Origin: G965233625 sp965233625
GTDB lineage: Bacteria > Planctomycetota > Planctomycetia > Pirellulales > Pirellulaceae
Assembly (NCBI GenBank): GCA_965233625.1
Contig: OZ247499.1
Location: 868,001-932,000, forward strand
Length of the DNA stretch: 64,000 nt
Direction: 5' to 3'
Both the position numbers and the translations under genes were made by a program. Positions 59,480-64,000 of this stretch are shown here, piece by piece. Numbering within the stretch: the first letter of the stretch is position 1; every line of letters starts with the position of its first letter. Under the pieces are notes generated by a model. That model worked only from the letters and a program-made list of their open reading frames with translations, did not search any database and was not told the DNA's origin.

Positions 59480-60123
59480 GCAAAGCTTTGCAATGGTCAG
59501 CCGCCTTGGGCATGCTGCTCATCGCAACGGGACTGACTGCCACGATTGGACTCAAGGTGTTCGCAACAACGCGGAAACCATCTACGAGCGACTCGAAGCC
59601 AGCCGCGCCGCTGGAGAAGCATCCGATTCATGTCAGGCGCCCGGATGGACCGCCGCGTGTCCACACGGGTCTGGTTGACAGCGGGGGTAACCGCGTGACA
59701 GCGGCCTGCTCTACCTGCCACAACCAGCGAGAATCGGACACGCAAAGCCGGACATCTGCGGACCTGCGAGAGTTTCATACGGGCATGAAATTCTCCCATG
59801 GCAACCTCACATGTCTGTCGTGTCATAATACAAATGATTACGACACACTGAAGCTTGCTGACGGACAGCCAGTCCAGTACAGGCATGTCATGCAGTTATG
59901 TGGTCAATGTCACGGCCCGCAGATGAAGGATTACAAACACGGCGCCCACGGGGGTATGACGGGCCACTGGGATCTGACGCGTGGTCCTCGCACCCGGAAC
60001 AATTGTGTGGACTGTCACCACCCGCACACGCCCCAGTTTCCCCACATGCGACCGACGTTTAAGCCACGCGACCGCTTTCTGAATGGATCTTCCGGCAGTC
60101 ACGGCAAGGAAAGTTCGGAGTGA
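59476..60123 (+). CDS. Membrane-anchored tetrahaem cytochrome c
   Basis: The 215-residue protein starts at GTG 59476, overlapping the Rrf2 stop as GTGA. One transmembrane helix (about 9-29) anchors it. Four CxxCH motifs follow: CSTCH (78-82), CLSCH (113-117), CGQCH (142-146) and CVDCH (177-181). The spacing and single anchor recall DsrJ- and NrfH-like cytochromes but it is not a clear NapC. Its place before the iron-sulfur and NrfD-like genes suggests it receives electrons from them and passes them to NapB. Confidence 0.85.
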   Translation: MSKALQWSAALGMLLIATGLTATIGLKVFATTRKPSTSDSKPAAPLEKHPIHVRRPDGPPRVHTGLVDSGGNRVTAACSTCHNQRESDTQSRTSADLREFHTGMKFSHGNLTCLSCHNTNDYDTLKLADGQPVQYRHVMQLCGQCHGPQMKDYKHGAHGGMTGHWDLTRGPRTRNNCVDCHHPHTPQFPHMRPTFKPRDRFLNGSSGSHGKESSE

Positions 60124-60163
60124 CCACGCTGCGGAATAAACCTCTTCCCTGGAAGGAGTGATC

Positions 60164-61111
60164 GTGGAGCCAGCTAAGAAGAAACCGACTGGACCTTCCC
60201 TGCCGGTCATCGGCGATTCAACGACCCGCCGCACGGCGTTGAAAGTCGCTGGTGCAGCGCTGGGTCTTGCGGCGTTTGGCAGAGCGCTCTCGCCACTAAT
60301 GGTGATTCCTGAAGATGTTTCGGCTGAAGAGTTCCTGCAGCAGCATTACAAAGAGCTGTCCGCTGAAGAGAAAGAAAAAGTCTTCGCACGACTAGAGCAG
60401 GAAACATCTGACAATTACGGCGCGGAAGTAAGTATTTCAGACACCCCGCCAATCCCCGGTGTCAGATTCGGCTATGCCATTAACCTCAGCAAGTGCAACG
60501 GCAACGGAAAGTGCATGGAAGCATGTAACCAGGAGAATAACCATCACCGCGGCGTCGATCAGTCATATATCCGGGTGTTAGAAATGTCCAAAGGCTCTAT
60601 GGACATGGAGCAAGGCAACACAACATACGACCATGACGTGCCGCAGGACGATAAATATTACATGCCGGTCCAATGTCAGCAGTGCGACAATCCACCTTGC
60701 GTAACCGTATGCCCGGTAGAGGCAACCTGGAAAGAAGACGATGGCATCGTGGTGGTCGACTATAACTGGTGCATTGGCTGCCGATACTGCGAAGCAGCTT
60801 GTCCCTATCATGCCCGCAGGTTCAACTGGGAGCCGCCTGAGATTCCGGCGGACGAGATCAACCCGGAGCAGGGCTATCTGTCCAATCGTATCCGTCCTCA
60901 GGGCGTTATGGAGAAATGCCATTTCTGCCTGCATCGCACACGCGAAGGTCGCGCCCCGGCCTGTCTTGAAGCATGCCCGACCGGCGCCCGCGTGTTTGGT
61001 GACCTGAACGATCCGGAATCTGACATTAATTACATTCTGCAGAATAAAAGGGTCTTCGTACTCAAGGAAGAACTTGGCACGAAGCCTAGTTTCTTCTACT
61101 TCTTTGATTAG
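60164..61111 (+). CDS. Tat-exported iron-sulfur protein with four [4Fe-4S] sites (DsrO/PsrB-like)
   Basis: The 315-residue protein starts at GTG 60164, chosen because GGAAGGAG is five bases upstream; GTG 60158 would be too close. It has a twin-arginine signal (RRTALKVAGAALGLAAFG). Cysteine blocks CNGNGKCMEAC, CQQCDNPPCVTVCP, CIGCRYCEAACP and CHFC...CLEACP make four clusters, as in the electron-transfer subunits of NrfCD, PsrABC and DsrMKJOP. Tat export places it on the periplasmic side. It lies between the cytochrome and membrane-subunit genes. Confidence 0.88.
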   Translation: MEPAKKKPTGPSLPVIGDSTTRRTALKVAGAALGLAAFGRALSPLMVIPEDVSAEEFLQQHYKELSAEEKEKVFARLEQETSDNYGAEVSISDTPPIPGVRFGYAINLSKCNGNGKCMEACNQENNHHRGVDQSYIRVLEMSKGSMDMEQGNTTYDHDVPQDDKYYMPVQCQQCDNPPCVTVCPVEATWKEDDGIVVVDYNWCIGCRYCEAACPYHARRFNWEPPEIPADEINPEQGYLSNRIRPQGVMEKCHFCLHRTREGRAPACLEACPTGARVFGDLNDPESDINYILQNKRVFVLKEELGTKPSFFYFFD

Positions 61112-61148
61112 GCCGCGAAGGACGCATTGATTGAATTAAGGATCTGCT

Positions 61149-62408
61149 ATGCCCCAGTCTTCAACCACCAGTGAACTGAGCAACGATGCTTCGCACCCGG
61201 TGCGTAGCTATCCGAAATTCATCTGGTGGGGCCTTGGCCAGGCGACCGATGGCGGCCCCCTGTTCTATGTCTGGATGTTTGTTCTAACCGCCATCGCTCT
61301 GGTTGGTGCGAACGCCTGGGCCGTCCAGGTGGCTGATGGCATGATTGTCACCAACATGACGGATCATGTTAGCTGGGGCCTTTATATCGCTAACTTCACA
61401 TTCATGGTCGGCGTCGCCGCCGGCGGCGTGATGATGGTGATACCGGCCTATATCTATCAAGATAAGAAGATGCATGACGTGGTGATTATCGGAGAGATAC
61501 TCGCTATCTCTGCGATCGTCATGTGCTTGCTGTTTGTTGTCGTGGACCTGGGACGACCGGAGCGTTTCTGGCACCTCATTCCATTTATCGGACGTTTCAA
61601 CTGGCCCATGTCGATGCTGACCTGGGATGTGATTGTCTTAAACGGCTATCTGCTCTTGAATCTACATATCTGCGGTTATTTGCTGTATATGAGATTTCTG
61701 GGGCGGATACCTGACAAAAGATGGTACGTGCCGTTCGTGCTGGTTTCGATTTTCTGGGCAATCTCCATCCACACCGTCACGGCTTTTCTTTACTGCGGAC
61801 TGGGGGGACGTCCTTTCTGGAATACCGCGCTGCTGGCGCCACGTTTCCTAGCCAGCGCCTTCGTTGCCGGCCCTGCGTTTATTCTTATTCTCTTCGCAGT
61901 AATGAAGAAGTTTGCCGGGCAACATATTGACGAGGCACCCGGCCGCCTGCTTATCAACATTATTCGCGTTTCTGTATTGGTAAATCTTCTGATGATTATC
62001 TCAGAAGTTTTCACAGAGTTTTATACCGGCGGTGCGCATACCGCCTCGGCCCGGTATCTGTTTTTCGGTTTGCATGGGCACTACGCACTGGCGCCTTGGA
62101 TGTGGACCGCGATTGCTTTCAACCTTATCGCCACCGCGCTATTCCTCACACCATATGTCATGCGTAGCACGCGGGTGCTGGTGGTCGCATGCACTCTCGC
62201 TTTCTGCGGAGCTTGGATCGAGAAAGGGATGGGCCTGATTGTGCCGGGATTCATCCCAAGCACGCTTCACGAAATCGTCGAATACACACCAAGCCTGACA
62301 GAATGGAAAGTCAGCGCCGGCATCTGGGCTTTCGGTTTGATGGTCTTGACGGTGCTACTAAAAATGACCATTTCGGTTTTCGCAAACAGCGAAGATTCTG
62401 ACCAATAG
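61149..62408 (+). CDS. NrfD/PsrC/DsrP-like membrane subunit
   Basis: The 419-residue protein has about ten transmembrane helices starting near residue 36, with the family pattern WGLYIANFTFMVGVAAGG near 75-95. This family anchors periplasmic or cytoplasmic iron-sulfur proteins and exchanges electrons with quinols. With the four-cluster protein and the tetrahaem cytochrome it forms a predicted quinol dehydrogenase that can feed NapAB. It resembles DsrP, but no dsr sulfite reductase genes are in the window. Confidence 0.9.
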   Translation: MPQSSTTSELSNDASHPVRSYPKFIWWGLGQATDGGPLFYVWMFVLTAIALVGANAWAVQVADGMIVTNMTDHVSWGLYIANFTFMVGVAAGGVMMVIPAYIYQDKKMHDVVIIGEILAISAIVMCLLFVVVDLGRPERFWHLIPFIGRFNWPMSMLTWDVIVLNGYLLLNLHICGYLLYMRFLGRIPDKRWYVPFVLVSIFWAISIHTVTAFLYCGLGGRPFWNTALLAPRFLASAFVAGPAFILILFAVMKKFAGQHIDEAPGRLLINIIRVSVLVNLLMIISEVFTEFYTGGAHTASARYLFFGLHGHYALAPWMWTAIAFNLIATALFLTPYVMRSTRVLVVACTLAFCGAWIEKGMGLIVPGFIPSTLHEIVEYTPSLTEWKVSAGIWAFGLMVLTVLLKMTISVFANSEDSDQ

Positions 62409-62506
62409 CTTCACGCCAGATATCTACCGCGGCGATCCAACATCTATCGGGATGCGTGATCGCAGGGCCTTCGATACCGAAACGCCTTGTACGTGACAGG
62501 GCGAGC

Positions 62507-62537
62507 AGGCGATTGGTTTGCCGACGACCAATCGCCT
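62507..62537. terminator. Hairpin terminator, possibly bidirectional
   Basis: An 11-base-pair perfect stem (AGGCGATTGGT with ACCAATCGCCT, 9-base loop) lies between the membrane subunit gene and the convergent sulfatase. CTATCCTATTTG follows on the plus strand; the minus-side tail is not T-rich. Confidence 0.65.
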
Positions 62538-62560
62538 CTATCCTATTTGCATCGATACGA

Positions 62561-64000
62561 TTACTGGCGTCCTAAGGCGGCGCGTATCGCGTCCTTTGGA
62601 TCGACGACGTGATTATCCGGGTCGTCGTCAATCGAGAGCTGTACGCCGCGGATTTCTCCGTTGAAGCCGTTGCCGACCGGGCCATAGTCCGGGGAAACCG
62701 GCGCGCCGGAGTCTTCGCCAACGTCGCACCCATCATCGGCGGAAAAGACGATGGCGAGCGTCGCGTCAATCTTTCCCTCGCCAGCTTTCTTGCCGTCGAC
62801 GTAGAGCGTAGAAACGCCGCCTTTGCCTAAGCCGCCGCCAGCATAGTCGAACTCCATCCGCACTTGATGCCGCCCTGCCGGGAGCCGCTTGGCGGATTCG
62901 ACAAAGAAGTTCTTGAAGCCGCCGTAGTTGTAGCAGTACTTGAGTTTTCCGTCCTTCGCATAGAGGCTCCAGCCGCCGATGTTCGCACCCTGCGAGATGA
63001 TCACACCTTCGGCCCCTTTCTCCGGTACAACGATCTCAGCCGTCACTGAGTGTGACTTGTTTTTAATGCTGAGCACATTGTTTTCCAGCAATCGGCCCAT
63101 GCCATTGAAGAGGATCTGTTTCTTCCCTTTGATCAGGATGGGACGTCCAGCCGTATCGGGATTCAACTTTTCTGCAAAACGGTCATCGAGTGGAAGGACG
63201 TTGTAGCGCGTTGCCTCGATCATCCACTGGCGTTTAAGTTCATGCAGCTTCTCTGGCATGGCCTTGGCAAGGTCATGCGCTTGTGTCCAGTCCTTGTCGG
63301 AATAAAGCTCCCACTTGTCGTCATCCAACGCCGGGACTTTTGCATCCTGTGAAGCCCATGGCGTACGGTGTTTTGTGACTGCAGTCCAGCCATTGTGATA
63401 GATGCCGCGATTGCCGAACATCTCGAAGTATTGCGTTCTGTGCCGCTCCGGTGCGTCGCCGCTGTTGAAAGAGTACAGCATACTTGTGCCCTCAATCGCT
63501 TGCTGCTGAACTCCGTTGACGGATTGCGGTTGCGGCAGCCCGGCCGCCTCTAGAATCGTTGGGGCAACGTCAATAACATGGGTGAACTGGTGGCGAATCT
63601 TGCCTTTTTCCTTGATGCCCTTCGGCCAGTGAATCACGGTGCCGTTACGTGTTCCACCCCAGTGAGAGGCGACCTGTTTGGTCCACTGGTAGGGCGTGCA
63701 CATTGCGAGCGCCCAACCCACGGCAAAGTGGTTATACGACTGAGGACCGCCCAGTTTATCCATCCGGGCAGTAAGATACTTTGGTGTTTCAAGGGCTTGA
63801 ATACCGTTGAAATAACTCATCTCGTTGTAGCAGCCGTTGATTCCTCCCTCAGCCGACGCGCCGTTGTCGCCAACGATGTAAAAGACCAGAGTGTCATCAA
63901 GGATTTCTAATTTCTCCAGTGAGTCAATCAGCCGGCCGACGTGGTGATCAGTGTACTCCAGGAAACCAGCGTAGACTTCCATCTCCCGGGCGAGCACTGG
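62561..64000 (-). CDS. Type I arylsulfatase, C-terminal part (5' end outside window)
   Basis: Only the C-terminal 480 or so residues are in the window and the frame continues past the right edge. Recognisable blocks are YIVGDNGASAEGG (a metal-ligand region), HWGGTRNGTVIHWPKGI and FTHVIDVAPTILEAAG, and the last 180 residues form a beta-rich C-terminal domain. The formylglycine signature would be further upstream, so activity cannot be judged. It is convergent with the nap-associated operon. Confidence 0.92.
   Translation of the reverse strand, partial: PVLAREMEVYAGFLEYTDHHVGRLIDSLEKLEILDDTLVFYIVGDNGASAEGGINGCYNEMSYFNGIQALETPKYLTARMDKLGGPQSYNHFAVGWALAMCTPYQWTKQVASHWGGTRNGTVIHWPKGIKEKGKIRHQFTHVIDVAPTILEAAGLPQPQSVNGVQQQAIEGTSMLYSFNSGDAPERHRTQYFEMFGNRGIYHNGWTAVTKHRTPWASQDAKVPALDDDKWELYSDKDWTQAHDLAKAMPEKLHELKRQWMIEATRYNVLPLDDRFAEKLNPDTAGRPILIKGKKQILFNGMGRLLENNVLSIKNKSHSVTAEIVVPEKGAEGVIISQGANIGGWSLYAKDGKLKYCYNYGGFKNFFVESAKRLPAGRHQVRMEFDYAGGGLGKGGVSTLYVDGKKAGEGKIDATLAIVFSADDGCDVGEDSGAPVSPDYGPVGNGFNGEIRGVQLSIDDDPDNHVVDPKDAIRAALGRQ

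Overview
The window most likely comes from a planctomycete chromosome (roughly 55 percent GC by eye). The reasons are: several sulfatases and sialate O-acetylesterases, a PmoA-like DUF6807 protein, a DUF4013 protein, a serine/threonine kinase convergent with an ECF sigma factor, a GldF-GldG fusion exporter, and HlyD-like proteins fused to GAF or M50 protease domains. All of these are typical of Planctomycetes. Genus cannot be named from the sequence alone.

Layout. 0.5-5.8 kb: a periplasmic adaptor gene, converging with a two-gene minus-strand operon of a GAF-HlyD protein and a PqqD-like/M50 protease/HlyD protein (a candidate non-canonical export system). 5.88-12.1 kb: an apparently acquired island with a decayed serine recombinase, its intact small partner, and a very large minus-strand protein that combines a Cap4-like nuclease with a P-loop NTPase (candidate anti-phage STAND protein). 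The island abuts the 3' side of ssrA (tmRNA, minus strand, 12154-12515). The hexamer GGCGCC is common in the flanking genome and absent from 5846 to 12591, which marks the island independently of gene content. 12.7-18.5 kb: a membrane-anchored hypothetical, a ferredoxin, an ECF sigma factor, a sigma-54 activator, a DUF4013 protein and a HEAT-repeat protein. 18.7-27.8 kb: two ABC export loci, a Gld-type one (ATPase, GldF-GldG fusion, DUF4340) and a COG4586/COG4587/COG3694-type trio. 27.9-30.8 kb: a large GH38-like protein.

31.1-39.6 kb: core metabolism, namely a LysR regulator, glutamate synthase large and small subunits (gltB, gltD) and ychF. 39.7-50.3 kb: an accessory block with two acetylesterase-like proteins, two sulfatases, a KAS III/OleA-like enzyme, a DUF6807 protein, a HAD hydrolase and an EEP-family hydrolase. 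50.3-54.7 kb: class III fructose-1,6-bisphosphatase, an EF-hand membrane kinase and an ECF sigma factor.

55.0-62.4 kb: a periplasmic nitrate reductase locus. On the minus strand lie napD, napA, a four-haem duplicated napB and a small unknown gene. Diverging from them are an Rrf2 regulator with a perfect palindrome just before its start codon, a membrane-anchored tetrahaem cytochrome, a Tat-exported four-cluster iron-sulfur protein and an NrfD/PsrC/DsrP-like membrane protein. No napC or napGH is present, so the second half probably replaces them as the quinol-to-NapAB electron route. The window ends inside another sulfatase (minus strand, 5' end missing).
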